Source: Takakia lepidozioides (taxonomy: Eukaryota > Streptophyta > Takakiopsida > Takakiales > Takakiaceae). From it: a stretch of DNA of 64,000 nucleotides. Location of the stretch: contig CM060731.1 in NCBI GenBank assembly GCA_030704615.1, positions 94,468,756 through 94,532,755 on the forward strand, written 5' to 3'. The notes under the pieces are model-generated. The model did not search any database. It had not been told where the DNA came from and saw nothing but the letters and a program-made list of their open reading frames with translations. Position 1 is the first letter of the stretch, and each line of letters starts with the position of its first letter. The position numbers and the translations under genes were made by a program. Below, in pieces: positions 23,300 to 33,801 of the stretch.

Positions 23300-23974
23300 C
23301 ACATTTGTTAGATAATCATCACATGGCAAATCTGGTTGCACTTTCCATGGCACTGGGAAAATCCCACTGATTGGAGGATTGTTTGTCGCCTTTCGCGGTG
23401 TGTCATCAACAAGAACAGTGTCCTCATGACTCCATTCTGGCCACTCTGCCCACACTCTAGACAAGTTTCTGTAGAACAATGGTTTTGAATCATACCCCTT
23501 ACGAGATGGGAGGACTGGATCCTCGTCACAGTGAAGGGCATCCCACTGGAAAACAAGGTTAGTGTGGGCTGCAAAAATATAGTCCACTATTGGGAAGAAG
23601 TTGCGAGCTTGACAACAAGACCACACCGCCACCTCAAAGTGTTCAAAACACTTTTGAAAAAACTCAGAAGAGCGTGGTCTCAAAACTACCATTTTTTTGC
23701 CACACATCTTCCCCACAAAACCTTTGGGAAGGGATGCGGCGCCAGTAGCAGAATAAATTGATTCACATAGCAAATCGTTTAAGTCCAGAATTAGCAAATG
23801 CTTCCTCGCTGGTCCAGGAAGCAAACTGTCATCTGGCTTCAACATGTGAGCGGGAGAAAGTATAGCAACATCCTTGTCTGTTTTGTCACAGTCTGCATCT
23901 GCATCTTCCTCCCCATGTAAACTCCCATAGACCAACATACCAGAATCTGGTGTGCCAGGCTCCTCTGTCACCAT
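23300..23974 (-). pseudogene. FCP1-like HAD phosphatase domain
   Basis: The minus strand encodes HLLILDLNDLLCE (HAD motif I), VVLRPRSSEFFQKCFEHF, VAVWSCCQARNFFPIVDYI, and VLVDDTPRKATNNPP (motif III region), ending DDYLTNVLWPFL. This is the FCP1-homology fold of RNA polymerase II CTD and NIF-type phosphatases. The catalytic DxDx(T/V) is DLNDL here, with Asn at the second acidic position, as in several plant FCP1-like proteins, so activity is doubtful. A single in-frame TAG (23979-23981) separates it from the Transposase_24 gene end, suggesting the two were once one product. The frame runs on into the gypsy LTR. Confidence 0.72.
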
Positions 23975-24424
23975 TGCCCCCTAGACTGCTACTTCATTTG
24001 TATGTCGCTTGGGCTGACCTCCCGCATCTACCTCACAGCTAGCCTTTCCTGTACCTTGCTGCTGCTCGGACAAATTCAAACCATCATCAGTGAGGGCAAT
24101 ACATGAGGGCTTAGAGTGAGCCCCAGTTACCGTCTGAAATTGCTCTTCCAAACATTTTGATATTGTCACACTAGAAGCAGCCAACGTAGATGTCACTGGG
24201 CCTAGGCCAGGTAGAGTAATCCCTAATCGCGCCACAATGGCTTTTTGGTAATCAATCATGCTCTGCATCTGCAATTTTAAATCTGACATGTCGCGTCCTT
24301 GTGATTCCACCAGTTTGTCCAAGCCCTCCATCCTGCCAACTACAGAAGCATATGCCCGACTCCCTTCCTGCCAATCCATGAAAACAAAGTTGAATCAAAC
24401 CAAAAACACCTAGCATGAACAACT

Positions 24425-25640
24425 GGAAAGAATGTACTCATAAGACGTTGTTTGCTGTAACCTTGTGGCCATTGACTTTGCGCCCAGTTTGAGCAAAACA
24501 ATGATCATGTCATCCCCCATGTCACAGACTGGAAACAAGTGAAGGGAAGTTTTCTTCCTAAATTCATTTTCAACTGACAATATCATGGCAACAGACATGG
24601 CTTTGGACACTACAGCCTCTAAGTCAGTCTGGAAACAAGTCAACGGAAGTTTTCTGCCTAACTTCATTTTCATTAGACAATTTAATGGCAACACACATGG
24701 CTTTGGACACTACAGCCTCTAAGTCAGACTGGAAATAAGTGAAGGGAAGTTTTCTGCCTAACTTCATTTTCATCAGACAATTTAATGGCAACACACATGG
24801 CTTTGGATACTATAGCCTCTAAGTCAGACTGGAAACAAGTCAAGGGAAGTTTTCTACCTAACTTCAATTTCATCACACAATTTGTCATGGCATTAACAGA
24901 CATGGCTTTGGACACTACAGCCTCTAAGTCAGATTGGAATCAAGTGAAGGGAAGTTCTCTGCCTAACTTCATTTTCATCAGACAACCGCTTAGGACACTA
25001 CAGCCTCTAAGTCAGACTGGAAATAAGTGAAGGGAAGTGTTCTGCCTAACTTCATTTTCATCAGACTTTGCCATGGCATTGCCAGACATGGCTTTGGACA
25101 CTACAGCCTCTAAGTCAGACTACAAACAAGTGAAGAGAAGTTTTCTACCTAACTTCATTTTCATGATACTTCATGGCAACAGACCTAGCTTTGGACACTA
25201 CAGCCTCTAAGTCAGACTGGAAACAAGTGAAGGGAAGTGTTATGCTTAACTTCATTTTCATCAGACAACTTCATGGCAACACACATGGCTTTGGACACTA
25301 CAGCCTCTAAGTCAGACTGGAAACTAGTGAAGGGAAGTTTTCTGCCTAACTTCATTTTCATCAGACAATTTAATGGCAACAGACATGGCTTTGGACACTA
25401 CAGCCTCTAAGTCAGACTGGAAACTAGTGAAGGGAAGTTTTCTGCCTAACTTCATGCGCCGGATCCAGATTCAGATCCATGAGAATCTCTTCTACTCTCT
25501 TCTGCCAGGACTTAGCCTGTTTGACAGAGCGGTCCTATTTCCAAGATATAGAGTCGATTAACTTAGGATGTCTGGTGTTGGAAGGTATGCCAACGCACCC
25601 CGAACAACCACATTGGCTGTTTTGGAGCATGTTGGCATGC
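24425..25640 (-). mobile_element. LINE 3' fragment, family B, in a CACTA intron
   Basis: The minus strand carries the 3' end common to this family (read from 24497 to 24430: caatggccac, aaggttac, gtcttatgagtac). Upstream lies coding sequence of the same C-terminal region as the copy at 61611-62786. Most of the body is replaced by tandem copies of one ~100-bp segment. The endonuclease and RT regions are missing. Confidence 0.75.
24522..25455 (-). repeat. ~100-bp x 9-10 tandem repeat derived from LINE coding sequence
   Basis: At least nine units end in acagcctctaagtcag (first near 24625, last near 25410). Each carries ctggaaacaagtgaaggg and cctaacttcattttcatcag. On the minus strand every unit encodes DLEAVVSKAMSVA then DENEVRQKTSLHLF, a segment present once in other LINE copies. 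Units run about 83-105 bp with small indels. Confidence 0.88.
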
Positions 25641-27299
25641 ACTCCTAAGCTCTCCCACTTGCAACTGAAACAACTGAAAAGCTGAAAACCTAGCCCAAAA
25701 ACGTAGAAAAAAAAACCTAGCAAGAATCAAGATGAAGCAACCAGGACAGCAAACATGGAAAATTGAATTACCCGCATTTCGCTCCCACCTGACATCCGCG
25801 ACACTGAACCCTCTTGAATTTCATGTAATGTAGGAGTGCACCCTGATAGTGCTTCCTGCATTTTATTTAACCCATGCCACAAACAAACACATCCCACAAG
25901 TCAATAACCAATATGAGGGCACACTATATACACATAGTGTTTCAATGAGGAACGAAATACAGGGTAGTGATGATGCCACTTACCAAGAGTGCCTCCACCA
26001 TTGCCTTCCCACCATGGCCAGTTTTGGTAGGATTTTGAACTGCACCATTTGCCTTCTTCATGTTGCCCGACACTTTCTGGAACACCTCTGTCTGCCAATA
26101 ACTTACAAGCTTGTTCCATGTGTCGTCAGATACAGTAATGGGTTTCCCCTTGCCACTCAACCACACAGTGTGTGAATCAAAACGCTGGCTCTTCATTATA
26201 CGACCAATTGTTTCTTTTAGGTGGCGGTCAGTCAACTGCTTTGGCGTCAATGAAAATAGCTTAGCCAGGTGATCTCTAATTTCGTGTACAAGTTCATCAG
26301 GTTGGTTGTTGATGGGAAGGGAACAATCTAGCTTACAAAGAGCCAGTCTTTTAAGGGCAGCATTCCATACATTCCGTGTCTGACCATACGGGGCTCCTTT
26401 GGTGTTCGTCACAACTACCGTCGGAGGAAGACCTGCAGCTATCTTCTCTTCCTTCACCTTCGCAGCTTCAACTGTGGCTATGCTATTAGCCCTCCTTAAA
26501 GCATTGGTTCTATCTTTCTTTGTATTGGCATCCTCCCCTCCTTCAGAGACCTCCGTTTGCACAGGAGAATTCACGGCAACATCCCGTCAAGTAGGGACTG
26601 GTGGCCATGGCTGTTGGCCAGAAGGCCGAGGATCATACTAGCCATACTGTCCATAAGTAGGAGGATAGTCTGGTGGTCTGCCACCCCCATAGCTATTAGG
26701 GGGTGGCAAATATGGTGGAGGGGCATACGGGCCATACTGCCCATACGCAGCAGCACTTCCCCTCACCATACTGAGTGCCAGCTTGTGGGTATTGAGGCAT
26801 ACCATAATAAGGTGGGGGTACCGGTGGCAGAGAACCAAAAACCTGGGGAGACTTAGGGCCACCTCCTGCCTTGTTGTGGGCGCCATCTCCATTCCTAGCA
26901 GCAGGGATCATGTTGACAGAGCGCTTGTGCTTGTCCCGTAAAGACAGACACCAAGTATAATGTGGGTGAATCCACATATATATAGGCAGCAAGTAGCAAA
27001 TCCTAGAATTCAAGATAACAAACATTTAGTAGATATGAAGACAAGATTACCCAGAAGTCAGTATGATCTTGGGCAGTAAATCTCCCAAATTTGATTGGCC
27101 CCAGTGATGTCCTCCCAGTACTTTTCTGAACCCTTTTAGGTATGGGTTGTTCCTGAAAATCCATATCAAGCATTCAAAGGGACAAACCTGATGGGTCCAT
27201 GAAAGATAAGTGTCCCTGCAATTTGTCTACCTGAGGTGTCTGGAAAGCCCTAACTAATTGTTTGTGCCAAGAACTGTACACTGCACATGTCGTGTTTTC

Positions 27300-27425
27300 A
27301 TTGGTCATCTGTAGTCATTTAGTCATATAGGACTTACTAAGTGACTGCAACTATGACTTCTATGGCTACAAATGGAGTGTTCTGATTGGTCGACTCACAA
27401 CATGACTGTTGTGGTGCAGGGACGT
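27300..27425. promoter_or_regulatory. AGTCATA-rich block between two divergent CACTA genes
   Basis: The motifs agtcatttagtcatata, atgactt and acatgactg recur here as in the element's termini. The block lies between the first exon of the minus-strand Transposase_24 gene and the plus-strand TNP2 remnant. It could be a displaced subterminal repeat or a shared promoter. Either reading is inference. Confidence 0.35.
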
Positions 27426-27429
27426 GTAG

Positions 27430-27968
27430 ATTCTGATGATGAAGACGAAGGCCTTGCGTTTCAGCGGGAGCCGAATGTCATTGAGAATGCAGATGAGGGT
27501 GGTGGATTGCAGGTATAAATCCAGCGTGCATTACATGAAGCATTTCAATTTGCTGCAAACAGACAAGACCCCATTCACGGTGGAACCGATCACATTGGAT
27601 CCGATCATGTCGATCACATTGACGGTTCCAGAGACAATGGAGACAATTTGCAAAATCCAGATAACGTTCAAGATGAATTCGATGAGAATGCTCACCTGCA
27701 CGTTGATCCCGAGTATGAGAAACTCTTCCGACAGTCGCAATGTCCAATTTTATATGTCTTACCTTATTGGGAGGTAATGAAGCAGGACGATGCTCGCTTC
27801 ACACTGGTCAATATTAACCGTATGCTTCCACCTTCTGAGCAACCTCTTGTGTTTCCTGGCCAGGTTGATCAAGTGTTTTTTTCTGATTGTGTGAAGGAGC
27901 CGGGGTGGAAAGTCGTCCTGGAGAAGAGCCCCCTTCAATTTGATGTGGGAAAGCTTATGGAGGTCTAG
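27430..27968 (+). pseudogene. TNP2 C terminus (DUF4216) joined to S3a sequence
   Basis: The frame from 27648 reads CPILYVLPYWEVMKQDDARF, then PLVFPGQVDQVFFSDCVKEP and GWKVVLEKSP. This is the DUF4216 region found at the C terminus of CACTA TNP2 transposases. It then runs directly into LQFDVGKLMEV, which is ribosomal protein S3a sequence. The following non-coding bases (ctcctctaatgtcagtgc) also match DNA next to the S3a copies at 34.07 and 35.17 kb. The join is therefore real captured DNA. The catalytic Transposase_21 domain is absent. Confidence 0.7.
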
Positions 27969-28039
27969 TCTCACTTTCACTCCTCTAATGTCAGTGCTGC
28001 ATCCATTGACATGTGGAGATGTTTAAAACACCATTGGAG

Positions 28040-28430
28040 CATTGAAAGGAAAGCACTCCATAATTGATCATAAAACCCACTGTCCAAGCATGATATCTTA
28101 ATGGGAATGCGAAGGGAGTGTTACCACCTTAAGCTATCATGCATGGTCTATAACTGGAGTGCACAAATGAAGCACATCTAATCCCCATCATCCTCTCTAT
28201 GTCTGGGTCACTGCATGTATCACTGTCTTCATTACAAACTTCATCTTGTCCAAGGGTTGGCTGAACATCATCACCACTACTACGGGGTGCTCGGAGCACG
28301 TAGAGTGGTCTGCGACATATCAATTGCTAATGATGATGTGGCGGAAGTAGAAGGATTGTTAGCCCCACAAAGACTAGAGGAGACTCTGGTAACTGATGGC
28401 CCAACACGCAGCCGAGCGGTACTGGTTACT
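28040..28430. other. Unassigned sequence between S3a-related segments
   Basis: No recognisable protein. Short frames on both strands at 28129-28439 overlap the edge of the S3a-related repeat and look like chance. Confidence 0.4.
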
Positions 28431-28802
28431 CCAGAGTAGGTGGCCTCCTTCAAATCACAAGTTTGAGCATCACGCACAAGCCACTTATAGGGATTGAGTT
28501 TCCAATGTGAACCATTAGTCTTTTATTGATAGCATTGTTGTAAAATACATGGACCAACATGGTCAATTTCTGGAATGACAAATAGTACACTTATATGTAT
28601 TATGTAAGCACACAACTATGTACCAATGACGTGGCTTGTTCGCCACTTAACCTGTTTGCCCATTCAACCATCTCCACATTGTCATGGATTCTGCATGCTG
28701 GATTGTGAGGCCATCCACACCATCCTCTGGAAATGCTATCATGGGGTTTCAGCTATGTCCACATTTCCCTGGATTATGCCTGCACGAAGCAAGGCCAACT
28801 GC
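28431..28802 (-). repeat. S3a-derived duplicated unit, copy A (left part)
   Basis: This block closely matches 34465-34825: tcttttattgatagcattgttgtaaaa, then the run ccatctccacattg, ending in gcattcagca. It includes an S3a exon scrap ([10 protein letters not shown] on the minus strand). Copy A is interrupted at 28810 by the TIR element and resumes at 33794. The copy at 34.5-34.9 kb gives the uninterrupted state. Confidence 0.75.
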
Positions 28803-28810
28803 ATTCAGCA
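28803..28810. repeat. 8-bp target duplication, left (attcagca)
   Basis: attcagca here and at 33794-33801 flanks the TIR element. The paralogous uninterrupted site near 34826-34836 has a single gcattcagca. Confidence 0.9.
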
Positions 28811-29092
28811 CCCGGGGGGTGCACTCTTTATAAACTATGCGTATCACGTGCGTTCGTCGCCTAATAAAAAAACCCCTTGTATACGGGTCCTTGGATAATT
28901 TATACCCCCTCTGTACATACTTTTTGAAGATTATAAAATCCCCTCCTGTAAATATACAAAAATTTACAATTTTTGGAAAGTACCCCCTTCTGTATGTATA
29001 TTCTCATTTTTCATCATTAAAAATAACCCTCCAATATGTATATGTATGTTTTTATATTATATCGAATTTATTCATTTAAAACATAATAAAAT

Positions 29093-30036
29093 CTAACAAA
29101 TTAATTTAAATTTTTTTTTGCCTTTGATAAAGTTGTCAAAGACTTTTCGGTCATTTGCATCAAGAACATATGTGTTTGACTTGACATTGTACTTTAAACA
29201 TGCTAACGCGATAATGGAATCCAAATCAACCATCATGTTATCCGTCAAATCGTACGTATAGACCCCTCCTTGAATTTTTTGGTACCATGCTAACCCAATC
29301 TCCATATGAGAAGGACGCTCCAATAAATCAACAGAATCCCTACATTCTACAAACCGCTTATTGATTTTCTTCCGCATTCTTTGAACCCTGCCCAAATACC
29401 AAGTGCCTTTGGTTGCTCCTCTGCAGGTTTTCCCTGGTCTACCTTTCCTGTTTGTAGTTTGGATCGCAGTCTCCCCATCAACAAAAAATACAGCACAATC
29501 CGAACCCAATCCCAAGCTCGTGGCTTTGTTGTTGGTAGTTGGTTTGTTTTCTCGGCAAAACAACATCGATGCACTTCTTACTCGTGTCAATTTATCCTTG
29601 GATAGAGTAGGGTTGCCATTGAGTTGGCTAACCAAAGTGCTTTTGAATATGGTCTTCCCGTCTACTTTGACAAATGGAACCACTGCCAAAGTCTGTCCTC
29701 ATGCAAGATCGTAGAACCACTGGAAGATAGAGGTCTTTTCAATCCTTGGTCCCCATCGTTTTGGTCTGAAATCTTAATGTGTACAGTATCCCCTTTCAGA
29801 ACCATCCTCTCTTCTTGCTTGGCTGAAAGGACACTACCCCCCATGGAAAGGAAATGAAATTTTGCTGAGACAAGCTCATCACCTATAATTTCTGCTCGGA
29901 TACATTTGTATGTGACACCTTGCATAGTGAACACAGAACCAAGCCTGTTTGGTGATGCATCTCCTCCAACGAGCATGACTTTTACTTCCAACTCTTCTTC
30001 CATGATGAGTTCACCTGCAAAATGCAATGAAAACAT
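29093..30036 (-). pseudogene. Unrecognised protein of the TIR element, frameshifted
   Basis: Two overlapping minus-strand frames (30036-29662 and 29689-29093) read as one protein of about 310 residues with one frameshift near 29680. Visible segments: EEELEVKVMLVGGDASPNRL, GVTYKCIRAEIIGDELVSAK, FVKVDGKTIFKSTLVSQLNG, ATKGTWYLGRVQRMRKKINK, and a Lys-rich end KGKKKFKLIC. The GTWYLGRVQRMR patch resembles Tudor/BAH-like surfaces only loosely. A splice acceptor-like ttgcag before the start suggests upstream exons. It may be the element's own protein or a captured gene. No DDE or zinc-finger motif was seen. Confidence 0.55.
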
Positions 30037-30576
30037 TTCAAATCAAACCTTGATAGACCAATAACAAAGCACCCGGGTTGGAAGGTTCCAAAGTCCTGTT
30101 TTATACAACCCTATAGGCTGTCCAAGCAGGGACTACGTTGATAAGAGGATGAAATGTATACAGAAGCAAGTACCTGATTGATGAGTTTGACGTTGCTAAT
30201 TCTTGCTGCTGCTATTGACCAAATGCTGCTACTTCCACTGCTGGTAGCCCTCTTGGGTGATCCTGAACCCACAGTCCATCCTTGCATCAGCGGCTACCCC
30301 TCCCTCCACACTAACATATTAAGCACAAAGTTCTGTCAAACTCCCTACGATGTTGCATGAAGAAAGCTCACCTTGTTGACAATATTGTCCCACCGTTGTG
30401 GATCATATTTATAGAACTCCTGCCAGCGCTGTTCCTTGCTCCAAATCTGGCCCTCTTGGATGATTTTGCACCCACGATCCTCTCCCTGCATCAACAGCTA
30501 CCCCTCCCTGTCATGCTGCCACCTCGGCCCTAAACTTGCAAAGTCACTCCAACGCACCGCAAATCCACCCAACGAG

Positions 30577-30807
30577 CTAACTTACAGAATTCAATACATA
30601 TGCTTCAGGCCTGAGGAGGATGAGAGGAAAAACAGGCTGAAACAGGTCAAACCAGAAGGTGCCCTCAGGCTGAAATGTGTTGAAGAAGGTACCTTCATCA
30701 GCAATGCCTTGCTCTATCAATTGCGCTGTTGCCGCTGCAGTTTCCAGTTGACCATCCACCCACATTGTCCCACCATTGACTGGGGGCAGAAAAGTGTCAG
30801 ATTCCAA
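30577..30807 (-). pseudogene. Fragment of multicopy 'WVDGQLE...GTFFNTF' coding family
   Basis: The minus strand reads GGTMWVDGQLETAAATAQLI then DEGTFFNTFQPEGTF and FQPVFPLILL. The same string family recurs at 37856-38116 (-), 44797-44867 (+), 45690-45790 (+) and 46400-46525 (+). I do not recognise the protein. Multiplicity and decay indicate a mobile or pack-type origin. Confidence 0.5.
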
Positions 30808-30818
30808 AGCTTCTCTTC

Positions 30819-31170
30819 ATGTTTGTGGTGCTATTGCAAGGTGACTTCAATGCGCAAGTGGGCAAAGGGCTCCATCAGGACGATATCATTGGGTCTTCTG
30901 GTGAGGACGAGCTGAATTCTAATGGCAGACGGTTAATTAACTGTCTGGAAGAGCTTCAGCTTTTGACCTTGAATAACAAGACAAGAGGTGACCAAGTGCA
31001 GTGGACTCGTGAGAAATCCCAAACTGGGGAACGTTCCATTGTGGACTATATCATAATGGACAAAAATTTGTTCCCCGAGTGTTTCTCTTCGATGATCGAC
31101 AGAACTGATATTGGTACCTCTGACCACTTCCTGGTTTGGACTGAGATCAAAAAGTGTTTTCCCAACACCA
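30819..31170 (+). pseudogene. LINE family B endonuclease domain
   Basis: The APE-type endonuclease C-terminal half is clear: LQGDFNAQVGKGLHQDD, NGRRLINCLEELQLLTLNNK, VQWTREKSQTGERSIVDYII, ending TSDHFLVWTEIKK. It joins directly to C-terminal LINE sequence at 31171, so the reverse-transcriptase core has been deleted. Confidence 0.8.
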
Positions 31171-33115
31171 GAGTAGAAGAGATTCTCAAGGACCTGGACC
31201 TGGATCCGCAAGTCTTGACCCTGCTGGATAAATCCGACTTAGAGGCTGTAGTGTCCAAAGCCATGTCTGTTGCCATGAGATTGTCTGACGAAAATGAAGT
31301 TAGGCAGAAAACTTCCCTGAACTTGTTTCTAGTCAGTGACATGGGGGAGGACATCTTGGATGACCTCAAGGGTCCACCCACTCTCGGCACTAGACTGAAA
31401 TTTAAACTCAGGGAAGGAAGCCTACCTTTGAACAGCAAACAGAAGCAGAGAGGAAAGGGGGAGTGCACTTCCCATTGTGTGGGCAATCTGAAGACAATAT
31501 TCATTTTCTGATACACTGTCTGAGGTTCTCTCACCAAATGGGCAAAGCTCTGGGGCTCACTAAATTTTCCACTGCACAGGGGTCAACTCTGAGGTTAAGA
31601 AAACCATGCTTTCTCGCGTTATTAGACCTGCCTTGGAGTACGGATCTGCTATATGGGTTGATAACTCCAACCAGGCTAAGTCTCTAGAATCCATTCAAGT
31701 GGGGGCGCTTAAGGAGTGTATGTCAGCATGCTCCAAAACAGCCAATGTGGCTGTTCGGGGTGAGTTTGGCATTCCATCATTAAGCTCCCGACGAGATGAA
31801 ATCAAGGTCAGATGGTGGGGTCAGCTGCAACATATGCCCAACACCAGATATCCTAAGTTAATCGACTCTATATCTTGGAAACCCTAAACCCTGTCAAACA
31901 GGCGAAGTCTTGGCAGAAGAGAGTAGAAAAGATTCTCAAGGACCTTGACCTGGATCCGCAAGTCTTGACCCTGCTGGATAAATCTGACTTAGAGGCTGTA
32001 GTGTCTGAAGCCATGTCTGTTGCAATGAGATTGTCTGATGAAAATGAAGTTAGGTAGAGAACTTCCCTGAACTTGTTCCAGTCAGTGACATGGGGGTGGA
32101 CATCTTGGATGACCTCAAGGGTCCACCCACTCTCGGCACTAGACTGAAATTTAAACTCAGGGCAGGAAGCCTACCTTTGAACAACAAACAGAAGCAGAGA
32201 GGAAAGGGGGAGTGCACTGCCCATTGTGTGGGCAATCTGAAGACAATATTCATTTTCTGAAACACTGTCTGGGGTTCTCTCACCAAATGGGCAAAGCTCT
32301 GGGGCTCACTAAATTTTCCACTGCACAGGGGTCAACTCTGAGGTTAAGAAAACCATGCTTTCTCGCGTTATTAGACCTGCCTTGGAGTACGGATCTGCTA
32401 TATGGGTTGATAACTCCAACCAGGCTAAGTCTCTAGAATCCATTCAAGTGGGGGCGCTTAAGGAGTGTATGTCAGCATGCTCCAAAACAGCCAATGTGGC
32501 TGTTCGGGGTGAGTTTGGCATTCCATCCTTAAGCTCCCGACGAGATGAAATCAAGGTCAGATGGTGGGGTCAGCTGCAACATATGCCCAACACCAGATAT
32601 CCTAAGTTAATCGACTCTATATCTTGGAAACCCTAAACCCTGTCAAACAAGCGAAGTCTTGGCAGAAGAGAGTAGAAAAGATTCTCAAGGACCTTGACCT
32701 GGATCCGCAAGTCTTGACCCTGCTGGATAAATCTGACTTAGAGGCTGTAGTGTCTGAAGTCATGGTCTGTTGCCATGAGATTGTCTGATGAAAATGAAGT
32801 TAGGTAGAGAACTTCCCTGAACTTGTTCCAGTCAGTGACATGGGGGTGGACATCTTGGATGACCTCAAGGGTCTACCCACTCTCGGCACTAGACTGAAAT
32901 TTAAACTCAGGGCAGGAAGCCTACCTTTGAACAGCAAACAGAAGCAGAGAGGAAAGGGAGAGTGCAATTGTCCGTTGTGTGGGCAACCTGAAGACAGTAT
33001 TCGTTTTCTGATACACTGTCCGGGGTTCTCTCACCAAAGAGACGCTCTCTTCAATTCTATCAAGGGAATTGTGCCTATACCCCTGTTTACCAACTTTGAA
33101 AGTCTCGAGGCTGAG
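31171..33115 (+). repeat. ~750-bp tandem repeats of LINE family B C-terminal region
   Basis: Units begin at 31171, 31921 and 32670 with agtagaa(a/g)agattctcaagg. The third is partial. Each encodes DLDLDPQVLTLLDKSDLEAV, the zinc-finger-like region PLCGQSED.I.FL.HC (intact Cys pair in unit 3), and in units 1-2 RVIRPALEYGSAIWVDNSNQ with GEFGIPSLSSRRDEIKVRWW, typical of post-RT LINE regions. Units 1 and 2 are nearly identical, so the duplication is recent. Confidence 0.88.
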
Positions 33116-33570
33116 GATAGGTGGAGAGGCGCAGAGGAACAGAACAAAAGAAAAGCAATCAGTTTGGACATACCTGAATCAAAACCCAAACCCAATGACC
33201 AAACTTAGGACCAGCAGGTGCTACCAGACGCCAATGAGAGATAGCGACCAGGTTTCTCAGGAGCCACAAGATGAACTGAAGCTTCTGTCTCAGCCTCCGG
33301 AGCCAGGCCTTGTTGAGTATGCTTAGGCCATAGAAGGGTGCCACTATTCCGCAAACGCCAAATCTTGGTAGAATGCGATTGTACTTCACAATGGCTGCAG
33401 GAAGCTCAAAGATCTTATGGGATAAGAGGAAAAAAGAAACAAGAAAAAGAGGGGGTCACAAAGCTCATGGCATGCTAAGACCATGCTGACACGGAAGGGG
33501 TGCGGGGGAGGAGGGAAAAGAGAGCCCGCGGGAGACAGATCGCGGGGAGAAAAGAAAAAAAAGAAAAGCA
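33116..33570. other. Non-coding interior of the TIR element
   Basis: No gene recognised. The tract 33415-33580 is purine-rich on the plus strand (gaaaaaagaaacaagaaaaa and similar). Confidence 0.45.
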
Positions 33571-33574
33571 AAAA

Positions 33575-33645
33575 AACATGTATCGCGATTTGATCCCGCA
33601 ATGTGTCACGCCACATTCTACGCCCTTACCACTAGACTACTCCTA
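33575..33645 (-). other. tRNA-like/SINE-like Pol III promoter
   Basis: On the minus strand tagtctagtggtaagggcg fits an A box and gcgggatcaaatcgcg fits a B box about 35 bp later. A pyrimidine-rich stretch follows. No cloverleaf or duplication was confirmed, so a tRNA-derived SINE head is the best guess. Confidence 0.4.
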
Positions 33646-33801
33646 AAACTTAGTAACCCCCTCCTGTAAGATTATATTTAAGGTGATATAAACCCCCCTC
33701 TATATGTATAATGTTGTACATGGAGGGGTTTAAAATACCCCCTCCTGTGCACGCACGTGGCTGGTACATATTGGCTGGAGTGCACCCCCCGGGATTCAGC
33801 A

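Larger units (their letters stand above)
23980..27160 (-). pseudogene. CACTA accessory protein with Transposase_24 domain, multi-exon
   Basis: Minus-strand exons in order: about 27160-27055 (GPIKFGRFTAQDHTDFW), a Pro/Tyr/Gly-rich region 26892-26600 (PPYLPPPNSYGGGRPPDYPP), and the Transposase_24-like domain 26574-25975 (ITVSDDTWNKLVSYWQTEVF, ANGAVQNPTKTGHGGKA). A small exon follows at about 25862-25775 (LSGCTPTLHEIQEGS). The last exon, 24379-23981, has a coiled-coil-like stretch (DLKLQMQSMIDYQKAIVARL). This family is encoded by plant En/Spm-CACTA elements and is thought to bind subterminal repeats. The large gap between the last two exons holds a LINE insertion expanded as tandem repeats. A stop at 26640 and missing junctions mark decay. 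Confidence 0.75.
28811..33793. mobile_element. DNA transposon, 16-bp TIR and 8-bp TSD, 4983 bp
   Basis: The ends are perfect inverted repeats CCCGGGGGGTGCACTC (28811-28826; complement at 33778-33793) flanked by attcagca. Both termini hold clustered copies of a short motif near ACCCCCTCCTGTA (left: about 28903, 28950, 28985; right: about 33655, 33695, 33737), as expected for transposase-binding sites. The 8-bp duplication is compatible with hAT or other 8-bp superfamilies, but the GC-rich end is not a standard hAT terminus. The interior has an unrecognised minus-strand coding region (29093-30036) and later LINE insertions (30.8-33.1 kb). The empty site within this window makes the boundaries secure. 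The superfamily is not. Confidence 0.88.
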
